From an uncultured Clostridia bacterium (GTDB taxonomy: Bacteria > Bacillota > Clostridia > Lachnospirales > CAG-274): a stretch of DNA of 64,000 nt. Shown one piece after another: positions 40,759 through 53,612 of the stretch (its first letter is position 1; each line of letters begins with the position of its first letter). The position numbers and the translations under genes are program-made. The notes beneath the pieces are model-generated. The model searched no databases. It was not told the origin of the DNA and saw only the letters and a list, made by a program, of their open reading frames with translations. Location of the stretch: contig CALWSP010000025.1 of the NCBI GenBank assembly GCA_944384235.1, positions 1-64,000 on the forward strand. The letters are read 5' to 3'.

Positions 40759-42144
40759 TTATTTTCTGTATGCTCTTGCAAAAGGATTAAAAGCTATTTC
40801 ATATCCAATTTTTCTCATTCTTTTGCACATATCAAAAACTTTGTCATCTTCCCATAAATTTTCCTCAAAATATAGCATATTTTCAAGTATAGATTTTCTT
40901 GTTGCAAAAAATTGATATGGCAAATAATCAGCTCTTTGAACATATTTTAGCCTTTTCATATATCCATCACTTCTTTCGTCAATGCCCTCATACTCAGAAT
41001 ATACTTCCCCGTTTTCTTCTCTTAATGTAGCATATTCAATTTTTCCATCTTTAATAACAGCTCCGCCAACCATACCTATGTTTTTTAATTGTATAATTTG
41101 ACAAAGCTCGTTAATTGACTCAACACTAAAACTTAAATCAGGCTTAGCAACTATAATATATTCGTTTGTAACCCCCTTTATGTTCTCAATGTTGTTAATA
41201 ATAACAGGCTTAATAAAATTGCTGTAATTAACCTTGTAAACTGAAGCATTTTCAACAGCAAGCTCAACACTTGCCTTAATCTTCATTCTATCTAAATGGC
41301 TTTTAACAGCCTTTTGACCTGCAACTAAACAATAAGGCTTTGCACTAATGTCGCTTGCAACAGAATTTTTGTGAACTCTCCAAAAATATAATACCTTTGG
41401 TATGTGATATATGTTTTTAGCTTTTTCACAAATCCTAAGAATTAAATCGTGGTCCTGGCTTCCCTCAAAACCGCTTCTAAAGCCTCCCACTTCTTCAAAT
41501 AAATCCTTTTTAAAAACAGATAAATGACAAATATAGTTGTTTCCTCTTAAATTTAAAAAAGAAAACTCATCTTTAAAATGTATTATATCTGGCTTTAAAT
41601 AATTTTTTGAAAAACTTGCCTCGTCGCTATATATATAATCTGCACCTTTGTCTATTGCACGCCTAACCTCATATAAAGCATCTGGAGCTAATATATCGTC
41701 GTGGTCTAATAAAGCAATAAATTCTCCACTAGCCATAGCACAAGAAATGTTGCTGTTTTCAACAATGCCAAAATTCTTTCTAAGCCTGTTATACTTTATT
41801 CTGTTGTCGTTTATGCCTCTAACAATGCTTTCAATATACCCAAACTCCTTTGAACTCCCGTCAACAATGCAAAGCTCCCAGTTAGAATATGTCTGAGCTA
41901 AAACAGATTTTAACATTTCAACTAACATTTTTTTCTCTGTGTTGTAAACTGGCACACAAATACTAATTTTAATCTGCTTTTCAAACTTTTCAATTCTCTG
42001 CAAATTTAAAACATCTTCATCATACTTGTGATTTTTCATATAAAAATCAGTTTCTTTTTTGTATTTAATTCTTTCTCCTAGCTTTATTTTAAGGGCTTTA
42101 AAACCCTTTTGCCTGCCATAATTAATCACTTTTTTTAAAAGCAT
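40759..42144 (-). CDS. Family 2 glycosyltransferase
   Basis: About 461 aa. After a basic N-terminal stretch, the GT-A domain begins near residue 60: IKISICVPVYNTEKKMLVEM, QTYSNWELCIVDGSS, FIALLDHDDILAPDALYEVR (the DxD-type metal site) and GFEGSQDHDLILRICEK. The C-terminal part (about 300-461) looks like a second, less conserved sugar-nucleotide domain (GVTNEYIIVAKPDLSF). ATG 42144 is preferred over GTG 42150. Last of three consecutive glycosyltransferase genes; they may extend a cell-surface polysaccharide, probably rhamnose-containing. Sugar and linkage unknown. Confidence 0.88.
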   Translation of the reverse strand: MLLKKVINYGRQKGFKALKIKLGERIKYKKETDFYMKNHKYDEDVLNLQRIEKFEKQIKISICVPVYNTEKKMLVEMLKSVLAQTYSNWELCIVDGSSKEFGYIESIVRGINDNRIKYNRLRKNFGIVENSNISCAMASGEFIALLDHDDILAPDALYEVRRAIDKGADYIYSDEASFSKNYLKPDIIHFKDEFSFLNLRGNNYICHLSVFKKDLFEEVGGFRSGFEGSQDHDLILRICEKAKNIYHIPKVLYFWRVHKNSVASDISAKPYCLVAGQKAVKSHLDRMKIKASVELAVENASVYKVNYSNFIKPVIINNIENIKGVTNEYIIVAKPDLSFSVESINELCQIIQLKNIGMVGGAVIKDGKIEYATLREENGEVYSEYEGIDERSDGYMKRLKYVQRADYLPYQFFATRKSILENMLYFEENLWEDDKVFDMCKRMRKIGYEIAFNPFARAYRK

Positions 42145-42163
42145 AGGCACATAACCTCACAAT

Positions 42164-43066
42164 CTATAAAAAAACAATTTGTCCAATTTTCCTTATAAAA
42201 CCACTTTTAAAAATTTTGTATTTAAATATAATATAAATTCTTCTAATTTTATTGTATCTTTTTATCCTTGAATAACTGTAAAGCAACTTCTTATACTCGT
42301 CAGAAATATCCTTGTGCTTTTCATAAATTTCACTAGCTAACTTATAGCTTAAATCTAGCATATTTCTAGCCTTTTCTTTGTTTTTAAACCTTTTAAATAA
42401 ATATTTAAAACTATACATATTTTGTGCACCACATTCGTTTAAACTATGCTTTCTATAACTTATTGTAGCTCTGTCTATAAATATAATTTTCCCGTATATA
42501 CTAGCAACATTAGCAATATACCAGTCGTGCACATTTATATCCTCAATGTCCTTTAAAATTTCAGCTAAAGCCCTATTTATTGCCATAGTGCAACCAGTCA
42601 CAATGTTTTGAACAATAAGATTGTTTAACTTGTCCCTTTTTACATCAATTTTCTGTTGCTTAATCATTGACTTAAATAATAACCTGTCATTTTCATCAAT
42701 AACCCTTAAATCTGTATGAACTAAAGTTGGCTCGTTGTCTTTAAATTGCTTTATGGTAATTTCAACCTTGTCCTTGTCCCAAATGTCGTCTTGGTCACAA
42801 GTAAATATAATATCAGCTTTAGAACTTTTAATTAAATTTAGAAAATTTTTCATAGGGCTTCCAGAGTTTTCATAGTTAATACTTAAATAAATTTTTTCAG
42901 GATATTTTTTTTGATATTCTTTTATTATGCTAACAGTTTTGTCTTTTGAATTGTCATCACTTATATATAACTTAAAATCACCATAGCTTTGTCTTAAAAT
43001 GCTGTCTAATTGCTTTTTAATATACTTTTCTCCATTATATGTAGCCATTAAAATATCTACAACCAT
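42164..43066 (-). CDS. Family 2 glycosyltransferase (rhamnosyltransferase-like)
   Basis: 300 aa. VVDILMATYNGEKYIKKQLD, SYGDFKLYISDDNSKD and ADIIFTCDQDDIWDKDKVEI (DxDD site), then NINVHDWY-type HDWY in VHDWYIANVASIYGKI and SYRKHSLNECGAQN. The DQDDIW and HDWY elements are typical of alpha-rhamnosyltransferases of O-antigen type. Soluble, no membrane helix. Follows the next upstream glycosyltransferase by eight bases. Confidence 0.9.
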   Translation of the reverse strand: MVVDILMATYNGEKYIKKQLDSILRQSYGDFKLYISDDNSKDKTVSIIKEYQKKYPEKIYLSINYENSGSPMKNFLNLIKSSKADIIFTCDQDDIWDKDKVEITIKQFKDNEPTLVHTDLRVIDENDRLLFKSMIKQQKIDVKRDKLNNLIVQNIVTGCTMAINRALAEILKDIEDINVHDWYIANVASIYGKIIFIDRATISYRKHSLNECGAQNMYSFKYLFKRFKNKEKARNMLDLSYKLASEIYEKHKDISDEYKKLLYSYSRIKRYNKIRRIYIIFKYKIFKSGFIRKIGQIVFL

Positions 43067-43074
43067 AAACTACC

Positions 43075-43926
43075 TCAAAACTTTGCTCTAATCAAAGTAA
43101 TTATATACCTAATGTAAATTGCACTATACATAAATAATGTAACTACAGTAGGATATTTTTCTTTGTAATACATATCATAAAATCTTTTTATCCCGTTGTG
43201 AAAATGCTTAATAACTTCTTTGCTTTTTGTGTGTAACCCACTTTGCCCTTTTAAATGAGTCATTTTAACATCAGCATAATAAACAACTCTGTAATTAGCT
43301 AGTTTTATTCTGTAACAAAGGTCTATATCTTCTCCATACATAAAAATACTTTCGTCAAATAACCCAACCTTGCTTAAAACACTTTTTGGAATTAACATAA
43401 AAGCCCCGCTCACACTGTCAACATCATTTGTCTTGTCTTGGCTTAAATAATTTAAAGTATAGCCGCCAAATTTTTTAACTTTAGGAAAAATTTTGTCCAA
43501 CTTTAAAACATAACAAAAACTGTTAAAAGGTGTAGGAAATCCTCTTTTACAGCCGTGGTCAAAACTTCCATCACCAAGTAAAGTTTTAATTCCAAGGCAA
43601 CCAATATCCCTGTTTTTGTCCATATATTCAACAGCCTTTTCAAGAGTGCCCTTCTCCATAATAGTGTCAGAGTTAAGAAAAAGGATATACCTTCCAATAG
43701 CCACGTTAAACCCTATGTTGCAAGCGTGGCCAAACCCCTTGTTTTCAACCTTTGCTAAAACCTTAACTCTGCTGTCTTTATGGTCAAAATATTCATTTTT
43801 GTTTGTAGAGTTGTCAACCACAATAACCTCATAATCTAAGTTGCTTGTGCTAGAAATTATAGAATTAACAGTTTGGGTTGTCAAAACTTTAGTGTTAAAA
43901 TTAACAATAATAATTGATAAATCCAT
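43075..43926 (-). CDS. Family 2 glycosyltransferase (WbbL-like)
   Basis: 283 aa. MDLSIIIVNFNTKVLTTQTV, YEVIVVDNSTNKNEYFD, NKGFGHACNIGFNVAIGRYI, LFLNSDTIMEKGTLE (NSD metal site) and FDESIFMYGEDIDLCYRIK (ED acid pair) are WbbL-family rhamnosyltransferase signatures. A hydrophobic C-terminal segment (VVTLFMYSAIYIRYIITLI) may tether it to the membrane. First of the three-gene set reading leftward. Confidence 0.92.
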   Translation of the reverse strand: MDLSIIIVNFNTKVLTTQTVNSIISSTSNLDYEVIVVDNSTNKNEYFDHKDSRVKVLAKVENKGFGHACNIGFNVAIGRYILFLNSDTIMEKGTLEKAVEYMDKNRDIGCLGIKTLLGDGSFDHGCKRGFPTPFNSFCYVLKLDKIFPKVKKFGGYTLNYLSQDKTNDVDSVSGAFMLIPKSVLSKVGLFDESIFMYGEDIDLCYRIKLANYRVVYYADVKMTHLKGQSGLHTKSKEVIKHFHNGIKRFYDMYYKEKYPTVVTLFMYSAIYIRYIITLIRAKF

Positions 43927-44037
43927 TTTTCTTCTCCATAACTATTTTTTAATATAATAATATTATTACATAATAAAAAAAAATTCAATATCTTTATTCC
44001 AACAATCAAAAACAAAATTAATACATAATATAACAAA

Positions 44038-45258
44038 TTAATCTTTTTCTAAAACTGCATCTATGTTTCCAATGTTGTCCCAAACCTTAACTTTTAGTTT
44101 ATCATTTTCTAAATATAATTCATATTTATAATAAAAAATTTCAGCCATTTTTGTTTCTATACCATCTTCCATTTTGTAATCAATATATCCAAGCATTTCA
44201 TCAGAAATAGGCTTTTCTATATCTACACCCTCTAAAATTGCAATGCCCTCGTAAATAATGTTTTCTTTATCCTTGGAATTAAAATAAGATAAATCTATTT
44301 TCCCATACACCAAATTTTCCTTAACCTTTTCAATTGTAACAACAATTTGCTTTTCTAAATATCCATCTTCACTTTTATAAATGTGCTTTCCAACTATGTT
44401 TTCATACTTCTTGCTTTCATCAAATGTTACAGAGTTTAAATATCTCTTTTCCCTGCTAATTAACACGCTATCTTTATATCTTTTAGAGCAATCTTTCAAA
44501 TTCTCTTCTAACTTTTTAGCAATTTTAACATCTAAACTTTCGTTTCTAACTTTACTATATTCTAAAATATATCCATCTAACTCTTTTTTAATTTCTTCAT
44601 TTCCTTGGCCAATTTTGTCCCCAGCAGGTATTTGCTCAATAACATAACAAGCCTCGCTATATGCCCTTTCAAGCTCAAGCCATTGTCTTCTGTCTATATT
44701 AAATTTATAGTTAAAAACTTCGCTTTTAACGCCATCTCCATTAACAACTAAAACCTTAATCTCACAACTTCTGTCTATATGAATAAAATCTCTATATAAA
44801 ATAGAATCTTCACTAGGCATACTTCCATCTTTTGTGTAATATATTTTCTCCCCTATGCTGCCCTTTTCAAAACTAACGTCAATTCCCTTTGTATATGCCT
44901 TTAAATCTGAATTTAATTTTGGCATTGTAGGAACTTTTTTGGCCTTTTCATATAAATTTTCTAATTCTTTGTTTTTTGAAAACTTCTCTAAAATTTTGTA
45001 AGCTAAATCTGGAGAAATTTTGTCAATTTCATATATTAAATTAACATCTATATCATCTTTTTTAATCTCCCTATATTCTTTGTTTAAAATGTCTATAACT
45101 TTTTCATATTTTTCTTTTTCTAAATATCTTTCTACTTCCTTTATAAACCTTTCTTCTTTGCTTAAAACAAAGAAATTGTTGTACCCCTTAAATACTAAAA
45201 TAACAATAAACATAATTAATGTCATTTTAATAAAAAATTTTAATCTCTTTTTAAACAT
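44038..45258 (-). CDS. Membrane-anchored extracytoplasmic protein with chitobiase-C-like domain
   Basis: 406 aa. N-terminal anchor FFIKMTLIMFIVILVFKGYN (about 8-27), then TPR-like helices (about 33-110: EERFIKEVERYLEKEKYEKV). Residues about 130-190 (DVSFEKGSIGEKIYYTKDGS, MPSEDSILYRDFIHIDRSCE) match the CHB_HEX_C/chitobiase C-terminal immunoglobulin-like fold. The region 195-270 is a coiled coil and the C terminus is beta-rich. Function unknown. It is the likely transcription neighbour of the three glycosyltransferases (110-base gap), so a wall-polysaccharide role is possible. Confidence 0.7.
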   Translation of the reverse strand: MFKKRLKFFIKMTLIMFIVILVFKGYNNFFVLSKEERFIKEVERYLEKEKYEKVIDILNKEYREIKKDDIDVNLIYEIDKISPDLAYKILEKFSKNKELENLYEKAKKVPTMPKLNSDLKAYTKGIDVSFEKGSIGEKIYYTKDGSMPSEDSILYRDFIHIDRSCEIKVLVVNGDGVKSEVFNYKFNIDRRQWLELERAYSEACYVIEQIPAGDKIGQGNEEIKKELDGYILEYSKVRNESLDVKIAKKLEENLKDCSKRYKDSVLISREKRYLNSVTFDESKKYENIVGKHIYKSEDGYLEKQIVVTIEKVKENLVYGKIDLSYFNSKDKENIIYEGIAILEGVDIEKPISDEMLGYIDYKMEDGIETKMAEIFYYKYELYLENDKLKVKVWDNIGNIDAVLEKD

Positions 45259-45279
45259 TTTAAACCTATATAATCTTTT

Positions 45280-45603
45280 CTAATATTCTAAACTCTTTTT
45301 GTAGTTAAGCCCCCAGTCACACATTGCATCAAATATGGGCTTTAAACTGTATCCAGTTTCAGTCAACGAATATTCAACTCTTGGTGGAACTTCGTTGTAA
45401 ACAGTTCTTTTAATAATTCCATTTTCCTCCATACTTCTTAAATTCTCAGTTAAAACTTTTTGAGATATCTTCCCAAGTGATTTTTTAATTTCTCCAAACC
45501 TTCTAGTTCCTTCTAATAAATCTCTTATAATCAAAACTTTCCATCTGTTGCTAATTAACATAAGAGTTAATTCAACAGGGCAAGCTGGTATTTGTTTTTC
45601 CAT
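45280..45603 (-). CDS. HxlR-family transcriptional regulator
   Basis: 107-aa winged-helix protein: CPVELTLMLISNRWKVLIIR, DLLEGTRRFGEIKKSLGKIS, QKVLTENLRSMEENGIIKR and PPRVEYSLTETGYSLKPIFD, the full HxlR pattern. C10 near the start could sense thiol-reactive compounds as in HypR/YodB-type members (inference). Divergent from a flavin-type pyridoxamine-oxidase-fold gene, its probable target, with a palindrome between them. Confidence 0.93.
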   Translation of the reverse strand: MEKQIPACPVELTLMLISNRWKVLIIRDLLEGTRRFGEIKKSLGKISQKVLTENLRSMEENGIIKRTVYNEVPPRVEYSLTETGYSLKPIFDAMCDWGLNYKKSLEY

Positions 45604-45632
45604 AAAATCTCCTTTCTTTTAGTAACTAAATA

Positions 45633-45645
45633 GTAACTAAGTTAC
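45633..45645. promoter_or_regulatory. HxlR operator candidate GTAACT-A-AGTTAC
   Basis: Perfect 13-base palindrome in the hxlR/flavoprotein intergenic region, preceded by another AGTAACTAA at 45621. Position between the divergent genes suits autoregulation and control of the partner. Confidence 0.6.
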
Positions 45646-45659
45646 AAAAAAGTGCTTAC

Positions 45660-45688
45660 TTTACATTTTTTATCTCTATGTGTATTAT
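45660..45688 (+). promoter_or_regulatory. Promoter of the pyridoxamine-oxidase-fold gene
   Basis: TTTACA (45660-45665), 17 bases, TATTAT (45683-45688). Confidence 0.65.
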
Positions 45689-45743
45689 AAACTCAAGAGC
45701 AATAAATAACAAGCTCAAATTTAAATAAACGGAGGAAATAATT

Positions 45744-46145
45744 ATGAATGAAGTTTTAAAATTTTTACAAGAAAATCCAGTGCAGTATGTTGCAACAGTT
45801 GGAGTAGATAGAAAGGCAAAATGTCGTCCTTTTATGTTTTCCTTTGAAAAAGATGGAAAACTTTGGTTCTGCACAAATAATCAAAAAGATGTTTATAAAG
45901 ATATGCTTAAAAACCCATTTATTGAAATAACAACATCAAGCCCAAAATACGAATGGATTAGAATAAGTGGCGAAGCAACTTTTGTAGATGATATTGAAAT
46001 AAAAACTTTATCTCTTGAAAACCCAATAGTAAAAAACATTTATAAAACGCCAGATAATCCAATTTTTGAAGTGTTTTATTTAAAAAATGCAAAAGCAATT
46101 ATTGACGATTTTTCTCCTAATAAAGCAAGGGAATACAATTTATAA
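45744..46145 (+). CDS. Pyridoxamine 5'-phosphate oxidase-fold (FMN-binding) protein
   Basis: 133 aa split-barrel flavoprotein: VQYVATVGVDRKAKCRPFMF, LWFCTNNQKDVYKDMLKNPF, IEITTSSPKYEWIRISGEA. Too short and divergent to be PdxH; such proteins reduce or bind small electrophiles or cofactors. Probably induced by the divergent HxlR regulator. GGAGGA precedes ATG 45744. Confidence 0.88.
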   Translation: MNEVLKFLQENPVQYVATVGVDRKAKCRPFMFSFEKDGKLWFCTNNQKDVYKDMLKNPFIEITTSSPKYEWIRISGEATFVDDIEIKTLSLENPIVKNIYKTPDNPIFEVFYLKNAKAIIDDFSPNKAREYNL

Positions 46146-46147
46146 TA

Positions 46148-46180
46148 AAAAAAGAAGGTCGAATTTTCGACCTTCTTTTT
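46148..46180. terminator. Bidirectional terminator between the flavoprotein gene and atpC
   Basis: AAAGAAGGTCGAA and TTCGACCTTCTTT hairpin with T-tracts both ways. Confidence 0.9.
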
Positions 46181-46577
46181 ACTTTTCACCTAAATCTAGT
46201 CGCACTAAAGCTCTTTTTAAAGCCAACTCAGCTCTTTTTAAGTCAATATTACTTTGAGCGTTTTTAAGTCTAGCTTCGGCTCTTTCTTTCGCCTGCTTAG
46301 CTCTCACAACATCAATTTCAGCGTCCCATTCAGCAGCATCTGTTAAAATAGACATACCTTCAGAGTTAATTTCTGCAAATCCACCTAAAACAGCTGCCTT
46401 TTTTTCTTCGCCATCTATTTTAATAGATAAAATGCCATAATCTAAAATAGTAACCATAGGTTGATGTCCGTGTAAAATACCAACATCACCACTTATTGTT
46501 CTCATAACAACCATATCTGCTTCGCCATCAAACATATTTCTTGATGGAGTAATAATTTTAAGGGATAACTTAGCCAT
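46179..46577 (-). CDS. atpC: F-type ATP synthase epsilon subunit
   Basis: 132 aa. Beta-sandwich MAKLSLKIITPSRNMFDGEA, GDVGILHGHQPMVTILDYGI, then the two-helix C-terminal domain (KQAKERAEARLKNAQSNIDL) that can inhibit rotation. Last gene of the atp operon. Confidence 0.97.
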   Translation of the reverse strand: MAKLSLKIITPSRNMFDGEADMVVMRTISGDVGILHGHQPMVTILDYGILSIKIDGEEKKAAVLGGFAEINSEGMSILTDAAEWDAEIDVVRAKQAKERAEARLKNAQSNIDLKRAELALKRALVRLDLGEK

Positions 46578-46591
46578 AATACCACCCCTTA

Positions 46592-48866
<2,275 letters not shown>

Positions 48867-48881
48867 AATATCACCTCTCTA

Positions 48882-50940
<2,059 letters not shown>

Positions 50941-50953
<13 letters not shown>

Positions 50954-51459
50954 TTAACACCCTCCAAATCAGATATACTTTCGTCAATAAGTTTTTGATG
51001 CTCCTCCTCTGTCATTTTAGCAGCTACAAACTTGCCAGACACCATTGAAGAAACCTCAACAATCTGCTTTTTGATTTCGTCTTTAGCCTTTTCTTGCTCT
51101 CTCTTAATATCAGTAATAGCTCTGTTGTGGATATTTGTAGCCTCTTCCCTTGCTTGAGCCACAATCTGTTGGCTGTTTTGGTTAGCCTGTGCTCTAGCCT
51201 TTTCAAGAATAACATTCTTTTCAGCTTCAATATCCTTTAACTTTCTTTCATATTCTGCCTTTAAACTTTCCGCCTCAGACAATTTAGCCTCAGCACTGTC
51301 AATTTGCTCAGCTATTCTCTCTTTTCTATCGTTTAAAAACTTAGTAACTGGCTTATATAAAAGTTTAGCTAACGCAAAACATAAAATACAAGTGTTTATT
51401 ATCTGAATAAGCACACTAATTATAGTCTGCTGGTCCAGCATTATAACATATCCGTCCAC
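50941..51459 (-). CDS. atpF: F-type ATP synthase b subunit
   Basis: 172 aa from GTG 51459 (AAAGGAGG seven bases upstream). Membrane helix ISVLIQIINTCILCFALAKL near 13-32, KFLNDRKERIAEQID, then a long Ala/Glu/Lys coiled coil that forms the stator. Single b gene. Confidence 0.95.
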
Positions 51460-51499
51460 CTTATGACCTCCTTTCAGGAAAATTTTTTATAAATTCGCC

Positions 51500-52568
<1,069 letters not shown>

Positions 52569-52606
52569 GCAGCATTTCCTCCTTTCTTAAAAAATAATAG
52601 AAAAGC

Positions 52607-52984
52607 TTAATTTTTTTTCTTTTCTATAAGTTGATAAATATATACTGTAGGCTGTAATAAAACAAGCCCTACAATCAAACCAATAGGGTTAGCAAACCCC
52701 AAATAACAAGCTACAACAGCTATTGCAAAACTCACTATATATCTAAGCATATATTGTGCTTTGTAGTAATTTTTTGCATTTTCAACTTCCATATCCACAG
52801 TTTTTTCAAGACTTTTTGACATAGAAAAAAGCCTAAATAAACTAATTAAAATACCAATAACTATACCTAAAAACCAAGAAATAAAATTCTCCACAAAAAA
52901 CAAACCAACAATAAAAGATATAGCACCTAACACCAACAAAGTAATCATAAGGCTATTTCTTGTTTTTATCATTTCTTTTGTCAT
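52607..52984 (-). CDS. atpI: ATP synthase subunit I
   Basis: 125 aa from ATG 52984 (AAGGAGG six bases upstream), four hydrophobic helices (LMITLLVLGAISFIVGLFFV, FISWFLGIVIGILISLFRLF, VSFAIAVVACYLGF, IGLIVGLVLLQPTVYI). AtpI assists c-ring assembly. Overlaps the end of atpZ by 32 bases. Confidence 0.85.
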   Translation of the reverse strand: MTKEMIKTRNSLMITLLVLGAISFIVGLFFVENFISWFLGIVIGILISLFRLFSMSKSLEKTVDMEVENAKNYYKAQYMLRYIVSFAIAVVACYLGFANPIGLIVGLVLLQPTVYIYQLIEKKKN

Positions 52985-53273
52985 CTTTGTCCTCCTTGTC
53001 ATTGCAACTTTTTAAATCCTTTTGCAAATCCTCTTTAATTTTGTTCATATCTATATAAGAATCTTTACCCTCATAAAAACCTTTCACAAGAACATAAACA
53101 CTTCTAAAGCCAGCTAATATTCCAATTATAATAAATATAATAAGAAATATTCCATTTAAACCAAAAACTTTATCTAATTTATTTCCAATAAAAAGGCATA
53201 TTAAAATAGGAACTATAATAGATATTGCAATTTGAGAAAAAAGAGCTAATGCTTTGCTAATATCTCTGTTCAT
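52953..53273 (-). CDS. atpZ: AtpZ/AtpI-family protein, first gene of the atp operon
   Basis: 106 aa from ATG 53273 (AAGGTGA upstream). Two membrane helices (LFSQIAISIIVPILICLFIG and IFLIIFIIIGILAGFRSVYV) and a Lys/Asp-rich tail. AtpZ helps assembly and may import Mg2+ or Ca2+ for the complex. Followed by atpI-B-E-F-H-A-G-D-C. Confidence 0.85.
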   Translation of the reverse strand: MNRDISKALALFSQIAISIIVPILICLFIGNKLDKVFGLNGIFLIIFIIIGILAGFRSVYVLVKGFYEGKDSYIDMNKIKEDLQKDLKSCNDKEDKDDKRNDKNKK

Positions 53274-53582
53274 AAAAATCACCTTATTTTTTTACATTCA
53301 AATATCGTCAATTAATTTTACTTATGAAATAAACAAAATCAATTAATTTATATTATACCCTAAAATTTATTAAAAATCTATATACAAAATCATATTTTTT
53401 TCACATATTTTTTAAAATTTTTATACTATTTTTATAAATTATGTTAATTTTATCACAATATAGGTCTGATGTAAACACCTTTTTGTATAGTTTTTTTGTT
53501 ATAACTTCCCTTTTTTTATCAATTTTTCCCATAAAAACACATTTCTTGTATACTAATATACATCATAAAACTAAAAAATAAA
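53274..53582 (-). promoter_or_regulatory. Upstream region and promoter of the ATP synthase operon
   Basis: AT-rich gap of about 310 bases without a gene. On the minus strand TTTACA (53475-53470) and TAAAAT (53452-53447) are 17 bases apart, leaving a leader of about 165 bases. A second possible -10 TATAAT at 53357-53352 has only a weak -35. No clear riboswitch is seen in the leader. Confidence 0.6.
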
Positions 53583-53612
53583 ACCTCTCAAAATAATTGA
53601 GAGGTTTTTTTC
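53583..53612 (-). terminator. Terminator of the class A PBP gene
   Basis: AAAACCTCTCAA and TTGAGAGGTTTT hairpin with T-tracts on both sides. Confidence 0.85.
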
